From positions 62,001 to 126,000 of the forward strand of contig BDSL01000117.1 in NCBI GenBank assembly GCA_003116995.1: a stretch of 64,000 nucleotides of DNA. Reading direction: 5' to 3'. Source of the stretch: Yamagishiella unicocca. Taxonomy: Eukaryota > Chlorophyta > Chlorophyceae > Chlamydomonadales > Volvocaceae. This document shows positions 22,430-34,400 of the stretch, piece by piece. The translations under genes were made by a program, and so were the position numbers. Within the stretch, counting starts at the first letter, position 1. The number at the start of each line of letters is the position of its first letter. The notes under the pieces were generated by a model. It was not told where the DNA came from and did no database searches. It was given only the letters and a program-made list of their open reading frames with translations.

Positions 22430-25400
22430 CTAAGCTGAGCTACTACCGGAAGCGCTTTGTAAACCCCCAGCGCGGCCCGCACTCGCGCCTGCCGTGCGGG
22501 GCCGTCCCCCCCTCCCGCCCGAGGCCACCCACTTGAGGGCCGCGAACACGCCCCGACTGATCAGCCTCTGGGCGCTGTTCATGATGGCCTGCTCGTACGC
22601 ACACGAGCCCAGCAGGCCCAGCAGCGTGGACCTGGAGGGGGGGAGCCAGGGGGGGGGGCGAGAAGACCGGGTTACACGAGAAAGTAGCTGGCAGGTAGGG
22701 GCCGTTGGGGGGGAGATGGGTGAGGTGAGGGGGGGGACGGCGTCGAGGTCGAGTTGAGGTCGGGGGCGGGTAATGATGGAGTGAGGTGTCAATCCCCAGG
22801 GACGCGGAAGAGGGAGAGGGAGGGCGGTGGGGGGGGTGTAAAATAATCTGCGAATCCACGGCCGACAAACCAAGGGCGGTGAAGGTGGTGGTCCGGAGGA
22901 GAGAGGGGGGGCCAACCTCACTTGATTCTTGCCTCTTTGAGTTCGGCCATATGGGGGGTACGGGAGGGGTTGGAGCGGATGGGGAGAGAGAGGGTTTTTG
23001 GAGACGAGGGGGGAATGGGCGCAGCAGGCACGCTCACCGGAAGCCTCCGAAGTCCTGGTTGCCGTACGTGCTGATGATGTGCCGTACGACCTCGCTTGGC
23101 GGCACGTAGTCGGACATGCGGCTGATGACCTGCTTGTGCAACCAGGGGCCGGGAGGGGGGTGGGAGGGGGGGGTTCGAGGGGGAGGGGGTGGGAGGGGGT
23201 GGGAGGGGGTGGGAGGGGGTGGGAGGGGGTGGGAGGGGGTGGGAGGGGGTGGGAGGGGGGTGGGGGGCTCAGCACCCACCGTCCCACGGGCCATTCCTCT
23301 GCGCCCAGCACCCATCGTTCCACGGGTCACACCTCTGCGCCCTGCACCCACCTCCTCCAGGAAGACTCCGAACACGTGGCGCAGCACGCGCTCCGAGCAG
23401 CCCCGCCGGGCAGCAGCGTCGCCCGCAGCCGCCAGCGCCGCCAGCTCGGACCCGGAGGGCGACGTCGCCGCCGCCGCCTTGGCGCCCCCGGCCGCGGCCG
23501 CGGCGGCGCCGTCATGCGGCGGTTGGGGCCGCCGCCGCTGTACCTCACTCACGTACGCGCCCAGCAGCGCGTACCAGCACCGCGAAGGGGGCTGCTGCTC
23601 GGGCTGCTGCTCGGGCTGCTGCTGAGGCAGGGGCAGGGATTGCGGGGTGGCGGGAGGGAGGGTTGAGCAGCCACCCACCACATTGGTTCCACCTCTACGG
23701 GTGACAAACACACGGCCAAACGGCCAAAACAAAGCACACACACACATGGGGCTTATGGACGCCCAGTCAATTACCCTCCAGTCCGCCAAGCACATGCCTC
23801 GCAACGTCCCCCTGCCCCCCGCCCCCGCCTGCCCCGGGTGACGACAAGTCCCCCCGCCGCCTGTCGCCAAGTGCCCTCCGACCAACCGCACGAACAACCA
23901 CCACCATCATCACCATAACCACCGCCACCACCACCACCGCCACCACGGGTCTTCCTCACAACCACAGCTCGACCGAACGCTTCTCACCCCTCCTGCCGCC
24001 AGAGGCCGCCGCTGCGCGGCCGGCCTCTGCGCCTGGTGCTGCTTGAAGCAGCGGCCGCAAAAGTCCGCCGCCCGGCAGAGCGCCTCCCACGCTCGTATCA
24101 GCTCCGCCGGAGGCCCGCAGGGGGCTGCCGGCGGCGGCAGCGGCGACGAGGCAGACACCGCTTCCGGCTGAGGCCCCGCCACCCGCTGCTGCTGCTGCTG
24201 CTGCCGCTGCTGCTGCTGTGAGGATACTGCTGTCGCGGCTGCTGCTGCTGCTGTTGACGCGGAGGCGGGTGCTGGCGCCTGTCTGCGAGCCTGCTCGGCA
24301 GCCCCCGCTGCGGATCTGCCCAGGGAGCCCTGTTGGCGGGGGGGGGGGGGGAGTTACAATAAAAGAACCGGGGGGGAAGGGGGGGAGAATAAGAGAACCG
24401 TTTACGCGACACGGGGTAAGATAGCTGGCGCATGGTCGTCGGACACCGATTTTGCGGGCGGGAGGGACGAGGGAGGGGATGTGCGGCCTCGCAATCGCAG
24501 GCGGGGGGTTGGGAGGCAGCACCGAGTGTGACTTGTGACTCATCTCCCCGCCTGCCGCCGCATGCAGACATACCCGTATCCGTACAAGACACGCGTTCAG
24601 ACGGGGCCCCGGCTTGGCTTTAGATGTTTCCCGTTCGGCAGCTTTCCGCTACGGCACGCACCCCCCTTTTCCCCTCCCCCCTCAATACCGGTTCTTTTCC
24701 TCTCTCCCCCCCAATACCGGTTCTTTTTTTGTAACCTCTCATACACACCTCTTCCCCCTCTCCGACCCTCCCCCCTTATGCGTAAAACGGTTTTTATACA
24801 TCCCCCCCTTACCTGCAGCACCAGCGCCAGGCGGGGCGAGAGCTCCAAGAGCCAGGCAAGGTGGTCGAAGGACTCCGTACCGGCGTCGGGGCCCACGTGG
24901 TACGAGGGTACGACACCAGAACGTACGGCCTCGTCCAGCTCACGGTTGCGTCTGCGGAGGGGACCCAGGGGTCGGGGGGTTGTGTGTGGCGAGGAGAGGC
25001 GTTGCCTACTCAAAAGGGTTACGGCCGCGGGTCTCGGTGCAGGTACGCTAACCAACCGGGAACGGCGGGTTAGGAGGCACTGCTGTTCGGAACGTCGCCC
25101 TGGAAGGGGGCGAAGCTGAACGATGCGGCTCTGCGACCCTTCCCGTATCCAGCCCGACATCAACCGTCACATGAGCCCCCACCCCCCACCCCCCGCTCTA
25201 CCACCCCCCGCTCCACCACCCCCCACCCCCCGGTATTCGGGCGGGTCGGGACGGGGACTCCGACTAGGACTGGGACTGGGACCGGACCGCGATGGCCGCT
25301 CTCCCATAGCGCCCCAACTCCCACAGTTTTCCTACTAGCGCCCAAAACCGATTCTGCGAAAACTTTACGTGCGTCGCGTGGGGTCCTCGCTTCCTTGCGC

Positions 25401-28400
25401 CTCGCCGTAGCCGATATAGCTTAGCCGCCAAAGGTCATATTACGACCTTTGGCTTTCGTATCCCCAACCCAGTTCTCCAGCATGCATCTCAAAACTTCTG
25501 TTTCAAACGGTTTTTTCGGACATCCACGGGTTTCCCTCGAACCCCCCACCCCCCGCTCTACCATCCCCACCCCCCGCTCCCCCACCCCCCGCTCCACCCC
25601 CCCTTACCGCTCCACGTCCCGCAGGTGCAGCTCCAGCGCCGCCTCCAGGTCCCCCAGCCGCTCGTGCAGGTAGGCCTCGGCGTCCCACACCCCGGAGCCG
25701 CTGCACACGTGGATGCAGTGTCGTACGTCGTAGTCGGTGTGCTGCTGTAGGAACGGCAGTACGGCGGAGGGCTCGTACTCGCAGAGCAGCTGGATGTACG
25801 CGTCGCATATCGCTGGCTGAGAGATCCAGGCGCCCAGAGCGGCGGCGGCGACGGCGGAGCCCGAGTGCAGGCCGCCGGTGGTGGTGGGGGCGGCGATGTG
25901 GAGGCCGACGTCGGACTCGTGTCGTCCCCCGGACATGGCCTGCAATGGCAGGTGCAGCAGGAGAAGCAGTGGCAGCAGGAGCAGCAGTGGTAGCAGTGGT
26001 AGCAGGAGCAGCAGCAGTAGGAAGTGGTAGGAGTAGTAGGAATAGAAGAAGTTGCAGCACTAGCAGCAGCGGCAGCGGGTTCGAGTCAGTTTGGTTGGAG
26101 CGGGTCCGGGCAGGAGGCCGGTTCGCGTCCGTGCTGACAGTCCTGTCCGTGCTCGCGTGAGAGGGCGGCCAGGAGCGAGGACGCACCGCACCGCACCTCC
26201 AGGAGCGCGTGTTTGTGTCGTACGGCTGCTGTCAGGAACTCGTACTGCAGCAGGCGGCTGCCTGCGAGGCGCTCCAGGAAGGCCGCCGCCTGGGTCTCCC
26301 CGGGGTAGTGCGCCAGGAGGAGCTGCGGGGGGGGGGGAGGGAGGCGGAGGGGGTGTATTGACGAGGATATTGGAGGGGGTGTTGAGGGGGTATTGAGGGG
26401 GTATTGAGGGGTATTGAGGGGGGGTGCAGCGACCGATTGTGAGGGTGTGTGGCGAGGACATCCCTCCCATGTACACGGCCGTGGGAAACGGAAGGAAACG
26501 GCGGAAAAAACTAGTGCGAGAAGGGGGGGGTGTGAGTGGAGGGGACAGATATGTGCTGCAGTGATATGTACTTCCCGCGCGACGTTCGACGTTCGACGTT
26601 CGCCGTTCGCCTGGCGTTACACGTCATCCACCATTTACTCCACTTCATCGCACAACTCCCCACCCCCCCTGCCCCAGCCCAGACTCTGCCCCCCCCCCCG
26701 CACACCTCCGCAGTGGCCCTTGCGTCGGCGGCCACCAGCTCCGGCGCCGCCGCCAGCAGCGCGTCGTACATCGCAGCCCGCTGCGCCGCCGTCGCGCCGC
26801 CGCCGTGCAGGAAGTCCCGCACGTACTGGAACGCCGAGCTGGCCTTGCCGCCGCGGCTGCTAGCAGCGGCAGCGGCAGCGACAGCGGCAGCGGTGGTTTC
26901 GGAGCCATCCCGCAGCTCCTCTGGCTGGGCCGGTGGGCGGAGGTGGCAGGCCAGGGCTGCCGAGTAGTCCCCTCGCAAGTGGTGCAGGGTCGCCAGCGCG
27001 CGGTGGAAGCCAGCTCGACGAGCCAGGTCCAGGGCGGCGTCGGTCTCCTGTTTAGGCAACACACGGGTGGCGTGGCGCATGCGGTACACCGGTACACACA
27101 CTCGGTTTTGCCGCCGCCTAGTTACACTGGACAAAGTAAAAGGGCTGACACCGTTTTAGGGCGCCGCCGTAGTGATGACCACCACCCAATGGCTTGGGGC
27201 ATACCGCAGCTACCATATTCAGTCGGGTCTCGACTCTCGAGGGGAGCTGTGCTGTGCCGTCGCGGGTACGGCACCGCGGACATCCAGTGTCGTACACCCG
27301 CGCCGTACGTACCTTCGCGGATAGCTTGTCCGGGTCCACCCTCGCCTCCTCCGCGTTGACCCCCACCGCCACCACCACCCGCTCAAACAGGTCCTCAACC
27401 GCCGCCATCGCAGCCGCCGTCGCCGCCGCCGCCTCCGCTGCCGCCGCCGCCGCCGCCGTCGCAGCCGCCGCTGCCTCCGCCTGAGCCCCTGCCGTCACCG
27501 CCACAACAGCCTCCGAGCCGCCCGCACCCTCGCCCTGAGACTGGGGCTGCGGCTGCTGCGGCTGCTGCGGCTGCGGCTCGGCCCCTATCTCTTCCGCCTC
27601 CGCGATTGCCTTGCCGGCGATGTGGCGCAGCAGTCGCAGTGCGAACGCAGGCCGCACCACCACCCGGCCCGCAGCCAGCAGGCCCGAGATGAAGTCAAGC
27701 ACCACATCGGCGCCAGCGGCGGCGGCAGAGCCCCGCTGCTGCGCCAGAAGCGACACGCCGCCGCCGCCGCTGCTGTTTCTGCCGCCGCCGCCGCCGCCGC
27801 TGGAGCGACTGCTGGTGGCGCCGGTGGTGGGTGCGGTGATGGCGCCGACGGCGGCGGAGGGCGGTGGTGCGGAGAGCTGCCGGAAGCGATCCGACTCCAG
27901 CAGCCCGATGAAGGCGTTGACCAGGACCTGGTCGGATGGCGCGTGGATGTGTAGTGCGGGGCCCCCGGGGCAGTGGTGATGGGGAATTGGGGGGAGAGGA
28001 GGAGAGCGGGATTACCGTACCGGTATAGAAAGGATGGGAGTACGCGCGATCCCAACCCAGCCATCCTTAGGTTATCCCGCGTCTGACTATCGACGCGTGA
28101 GTTGCCTACTTAGGACTTGCCTGCTGACCACCTCGACCCCGGCCTACCTAGAGGCGCGTCTGTGATGCCGTGTGTTGTGTTCGTGCACGCCCTGGCTAAC
28201 GGCTAACGGTACCCGGCGGCCCCCGGCCCCCCTCGCCCCCACCTGTGTCGCCACCAGGCCCCCCCTCGCCCCCACCAGCACCCCTCGGCCCCCCCCGCCC
28301 CCACCTGTGTCGCCACCAGCACGCTGTCCAGCTCCGCCGCCGGCCGCCCCGCCGCCTCCCGCAGGTCCGTCTCCACTGCGTCCCACCCCGCCACCGCCGC

Positions 28401-31400
28401 ACCCAGCACCGACACGGCGGCCGCCACGTCGATGGACAGCAGCACCTGGGGAGTGGCGAGGGGAGGGCCCGGACCGCACGTCAGCAGCGGGTGAGGGGCC
28501 GGGACGGCACGTCAGCAGCGGGTGAGCCACAGCGTTCATGTGTGCGGCCGGGTGTGTGACCGGCGAGATCGGCAACGGCGGACGCAGCAGCGCAGGAGCA
28601 GCAGGGGCCGGGACCTCGGAGGCCCCCCTCCAGGTACGGGTTGGATGGGCCGGATGGCGCAAAACTTTTGTAGCTGCCGCAGCAGCCAAGGTGCCCTCCC
28701 CCGCGCGTCCCGCCAGCAGGGCCCCCCCCCCGTGCCACGCTGTCCACTCTCCCGCTCACCACCTCTCCCAAATCTCCAGCTAGCGCCCAAAACCGGTTCC
28801 GCAAAACGTTTCCTTGCGTCGCGCGGGGTCCTCGCTCCCTTTCGTCTCGCCGCAGCCGATTTAGCTTAGCCGCCGAAGGTCGACCTACGACCTTCGTCTT
28901 TCGTATCCCCAACCCAGTTCTCCAGCATGCGTCTCAAAACGTCTGTTCTAAACGTTTTTTCCTCGCATCCACGGGTCTTCCTCGCACCCCCCCCCCACCT
29001 GCAGTGCCGGGTGCGGTCCCGCCAGCAGCCCCGGCGGCAGCTCCCCCGGGCTCCGCCGCCACTCCCGGGCCAGATCCCGCGGCTCCAGAAAGAGCAGCAG
29101 ACCCAGCAGCTGGGCCTTGACGTCGTCCGGGGTGCCTGAGGGGGAGGGGTGCAGGAAGGGGGGGGAGTGGGGTGTGAGAGGTGGGGGGTAGAGTAGGTGG
29201 AGGGATAGCAACATGGTGTGGAACACGGGACGCGGGTGAAGCGTGGGTGCCGGGGAGGGGTATGCCGACGGGCGGCAGAGCGGGAAAAGGAATCGAGGCG
29301 AGGTGATGTTTTGGTATGGGAGGGAAACCCATGTGTCGGCACTGAGGTGGGGGGTGGGAGGCGGCGGCAGCAGCAGTGGCAGGTGGGGCACGACTACGGC
29401 GCCGTTGGCTGGCTGGTGTGATAGTGTCACGTGAGGGGGAGGGGGAGCGGCGTCCCCGCGGCGATGCCCGCAACCAGCACATCAGCGAATCCCCACCGCG
29501 TCCTCCTCCGCGACCCATGGGTCACCTGGCGTGTGGTGTCGCCCGGCTCCAGGGATGACATCGGGCAGCGGGCCCGTGCCCGGAGGGAAGCACTGGCGCC
29601 GGAAGATGCACCTGAGGGGGCGAGGGGGCGAGGGGGCGAGGGGGCGAGGGGGCGAGTGTGTGTGTGTGTGTGACGGCGCGGGGACGTTGGCCGCGGATAC
29701 GGGGAGAGTGTGGGAGCGGGCGGGTGTGGAAGGCTGAAGGGCGGCTGGGCGCAGGGGCCTAATGCGACGAAAGAACCCGGCTGACACGGCCCTCCACTGC
29801 CTTCTCCAGGGTGCCGCCCCACCAGGCCGGCCCCCCTCCAAACCAGTTCTCCAGCGTGCACCTCAAAATGTCTGTCCTAAACGGGTTTACTCGCGTACAC
29901 GGGCCTTTCTTGCACCCCCCCCTCCGAAGACTATGCGCCAGCTACACTGCTCATGTCGTATAACCGGGTGTTTTCACGCCCCCGGCCCCGCCGCCCCGTC
30001 CGGGTTTCTTCGCACCCCCCCCCGCCCGGTCCCCACCTCAGGTACACCAGCAGCTTAAAGCCCGCGGACCGTCGACGAAGCTCCGCATCGGGCCCACCGC
30101 CGCCCGCCGTCTGCTGCTGCGGCTGCTGCTGCTGGTATTGCATTTGGTGGGTGGCAGTGGCGGCGGCGGTGGTGGAGGTGGAGGTGGCGGTGGCGGTGGT
30201 CGGCGGTTCGAGCCCCGCCGCCGCCGCCAGCATGTCCAGCAGCGGGCGCTTGTAGTCCTGCAGCTTGTTGTAGATGTGCGCCGAGGCGCTGTGCAGCTGG
30301 TGCGCCTCGCACAGCCGCAGCACCTGGTCCAGGTCCAGGGAGGCGATGTCCAGGTGCAGCACGCAACGCTCCACGCGGTCGGGGCGGCCCAGTCCCACTG
30401 CCAGGTGCTCCACCAGCGCCTGGACCAGCTCGGGGGAGAGGTGGGGCAGAGAGTCGGCCAGCACCGCCACCTGGGGGATGGAGGCGGGGGAAAGGGAGGG
30501 AAAGAGGGGAAAGGAAGGCAAAGGGTCAAAGGGAGGAAACAGAATGAAGTGCGGATCAAGGAGAGGAGGCAAGGGAGGGCACGGTGGGTAAGGGGCCGCG
30601 TGAATGAAGGGCAGGGGCTGCCGGTGCTGATGAAAGTGAAGACGTGGCTGGTGGCGAAGCGAACGGAGGAGGAGTGGGGGGCCGATGGATGCGAGAGGGG
30701 GCCAGGAGGAGAGAAGGAGACCGTGGATGGGAGGGAGGAAGGGGGAACCGGCGCCTTGCTGATGGCGATCATCGAGGGCGCAGGGCGGGGTTCTGGGGGC
30801 GAGTGTGTGTATGGCGGGGTGGGGGCGGGGGGGGTCTTAGGGGCGGTGTGTGTATGGCGCGTGGTGCCGGGCGGGGTGGGGCGGGGTTCTGGGGGCGGTG
30901 TGTGTATGGCGGGCGTGTCACGCTTCCTGCGTGTCGTGCCGGCGTGAAAACCCAAACCCACACCCGCTCACCTCCACCGCCTCCACCACCGGTCCCGCCG
31001 CTCCCGCCTCCCTGCACAGCGGGAACACCGTGTCGAACAGCAGCCGCTCCCGCCCGGACGCCAGGCAGGCCAGTACGGCGGCGGCGGACGCCTCGCGCAG
31101 CTGCCGTACGACGTCGGGTGGCAGCCGGTCCAACTGGCAGAAGGGGGGCGGGCGGGCGGATGGTTGGGAGGGCGTCGTGCGACGGTTTGGTTCTTGATCA
31201 CCGGGATGGGCCATGTCGATCGGTGCAGTCGCACGGTACAGCCACAGGGGGTATAAGATAATTCGCGGATCCAACCCCGACAAACCAAGGGCGGTGAAGG
31301 TGGTGGTCCAGAGGAGAGGCGCGGCAAGTAGACGGAGCGGAGGCGCTGCTGAGTCGTTAGTGTAAAGGTGATAGGCGACGTTGACTGTAGCAAAGTATGG

Positions 31401-34400
31401 CGCTACGAAAGCGACCAAGTAGCGAGCGCCGCAGCCGGCGATCCCACTCGGTTTCAGCGACCCTCCCCTGGGGCCTGGACCCTTCCCTCGCCCCTCTTCT
31501 CCCGCTCACCTCCAGGTGACTCATGCCCTGAGCTGCCGCCGCCCTCAGCGCCGCCCCCAGCACGCTCTTGACGTGCCCCACAGCCAGTGAGGCCATCCAG
31601 CCCTTGAGCGCATCAGGGTAGGAAGAGTCGGCGCCAGCAGAGCCAGATCCGGATCCGGATCCGGATCCAGATCCGGAGCGCGCGGCTGCTGCTGCCCGGG
31701 CCAGGTGGAGTCTGCAGGGAGGGGATCGGCGGAAGGGGTGGCGAGAAGGCCGGGGGAAGGGGTGGGAGGCGAGGCGCGGAAGCGGGGTGCGCCGTGGGTA
31801 CAGGTTCAGCCAGGTCGGGTCGTCGCCTGCCGTACCCAATTTCCCCTCAGCCAGCATTGCACGGGGTTTCGGCCAGCGGCAAGAAGTGGATCAGGAGCCC
31901 CATGCGGCACCCTGCGTGATGCGGCAGCAGCCGTACGCGGGTGCGCTGGGGGCTGGTGTCCCCCCACCCCGTCTTCGTTTCCTATGTCGTGCAACCGGGT
32001 CTCCTCGCTAACCCCCGACTTCACCGCCGTTTTGCTGGTCAGTGCCGACCCACGGGTTCCTCGCATAGCCCCCCTCCCGACTTGACCGCCGCATCCAGGA
32101 AGTTAAGCGGCGCAGCGGCAACGGTTTACACACGCACACACGTAGGTGCTGACTCAGCAACGGCACGGGCACACCCAGAGATTAGGTAAGGCGCCAAGTC
32201 CGCGCAGACCAGCGGCGAGCTCCCCAGTCGCCCAACCGCAAACGTCGCCCAACGAGACACACAACCAGTTCCCCCCCTCCGCCCCCCACTCCCGCCTCAC
32301 TTGTAGAAGTCCAGCGCGAACCGCAGCCCCAGCTTCCACTTGCCGATGTCCGCCAGCGTGCGCAGCCGCTCCTGCCACGTCAGCAGCCGGCTGCAGTACA
32401 GCGTGGAGCTGCTGCCCAGCAGCACCACGCGCGCGCCGCTGCCGTACAGGGTGTCCGGCACGGCGGGCGCGCCGCCGCGGGGCGCGGGCGGCATCAGGCC
32501 GCTGATGTACGGCGTGTCGATGCAGTCGACCTGCTCGCAGCGGGTCAGGGGTGGCGAGCGGTGGGGCATGGCGGCGGGAGGAGGTTTCACCCGCTTCAGT
32601 TGGCTAACCACCTTTGGGCAACCGCTTGAACAAACAACGTTTCTGCGCCCAAGCGGTTGTAGCTACTATGCCCTCCCGGGCACCAACCGCCTTCGCTTCG
32701 CGCGGCTGTTAGAGACATGGTGCCGCCCAGCCCGCCCTTTGTCACGACAGTGTCGTACCTGCTCCCGGATCTCGAGATCCAGGTCCACCACCACCAGTCG
32801 CATCGCCAGACCCAGCAGCAGTACGACACCCAGTGCGTCGCTGTCGTACCAGTGCAGACCTGGGGCACGCAGTGTCGAGGAAGGGGGGGCCGCGCGAAGC
32901 AGCAGCAACGGCCGTCAGTTGGTCGAACATGTCGGTGGAAGAACGGTGGTGGATGCTGTGCGGCATGTTGGGAAGGTCGACGGAATGCCTGCATTGGGCG
33001 CGTCGGCTGGGTAACATGCAGTACCCCACAATGCGAGGATGAGGAAACCATCTGACGCGTTAGGCACTTTGAGCGGCGGTATGTTCGTCCAGCCGCCGCG
33101 TCGAGAAGCAATGGCTCACTCACCCATGACGCGGACCGCCACGTCATCAGACCGTACGCCTCCGGCAACGGGCACGGCTCCAGGTGTGAGCACGGATCCA
33201 GATCCGGATCCGGATCCCACGATAGTGGCGATCGCGTTCCAGACCCGCGTCACCGTCAGCGGCAGCCGCTCCGCCAGCGCCGCCGCCGACGTCGGCGTCA
33301 GCGCATCCAGGGACGTCCCCGCCGCCACCGCCAGCGCCGACGACGTGGCGGCGGTGGCCGCCGCGGCGGCGCTGGCGGCCGCCGCCGTCGCGGCGGCGGC
33401 GGCGCCTCTCGCGACGCCCGTGACGGCGGCGGCGGCGCGCATGAAGGTCCGCCGAGCCTGCCCCGGCTGCTGCTGCTGCGGTTGCGGCGGCGGCGGCGGC
33501 AGTGGCGCTGGCGGCTGCTGCCGCTGCTGCTGGGGCAGATTCGCCGGCTGTGGCGACTGCGGCGACGGCGGCGGCGTGTCCGGCGGCGGCGCTGAATGGT
33601 CCCCGATCAGCGGCACGTCCACGAACATGACCTCGTCATGCCAGCCGACCGCCAGTACGGCACACACGGCGGTTGTGCCGCCGCCGCCGCCGTCAGCGGC
33701 CAGCGGCGGCGGCCGGGCGGAGCGCCGCTGGTGCGGCAGCCAGGCGGCGCAGGGTATGGAGGGCGCGGGGACGGCGGCGGGGCGGGGGATGGAGTACAGC
33801 GGGATCAGCTCTCCCGACGGCTTAAAGCGGCCGATGTGGCAGCCTGTGGTGGCACACACAGCCACCATGCCGTCACCCACACGAGAGCCTGGCGGAGCCA
33901 GCGGCGGCGGCGGAGCCGCCGCCGCCGCTGCCGCTGCCGCTGCAGCGGCAGCGGCTGCCGCCGCCGCAGGCGCCTGCGGCGCCAATCCATCTACACTGCG
34001 CCTCATCAGACCCGGGGCGGCGGCGGCGGTGGCGGCGGTGAAGAAGGGTGTGAGGTGCACCACGCTGCCGACCTGGCCCATGTTGCCGTCCAGCACGATG
34101 CGGCTGGCGACGGCGGTCTTGAGCACGATGTGGGTGAAGACGTGCAGCAGCAGGCGGCCGCGGCGGTCGGCGGAGAGGGCCATGGAGGCGCCGCGGCCCG
34201 GGAAGAAGCTCACGTGGACGACCTGGCGCGAGCGCGGGCGGCGTCAGGCGAGGGGGTGGCGGCGTCAGGCGAGGGGGTGGTGGCGTCAGGCGAGGGGGTG
34301 GTGGCGTCAGGCGAGGGGGTGGTGGCGTCAGGCGAGGGGGTGGCGGCGTCAGGCGAGGGGGTGGTGGCGTAAAAACGGTTACACGACACGGGGGTAGGAT

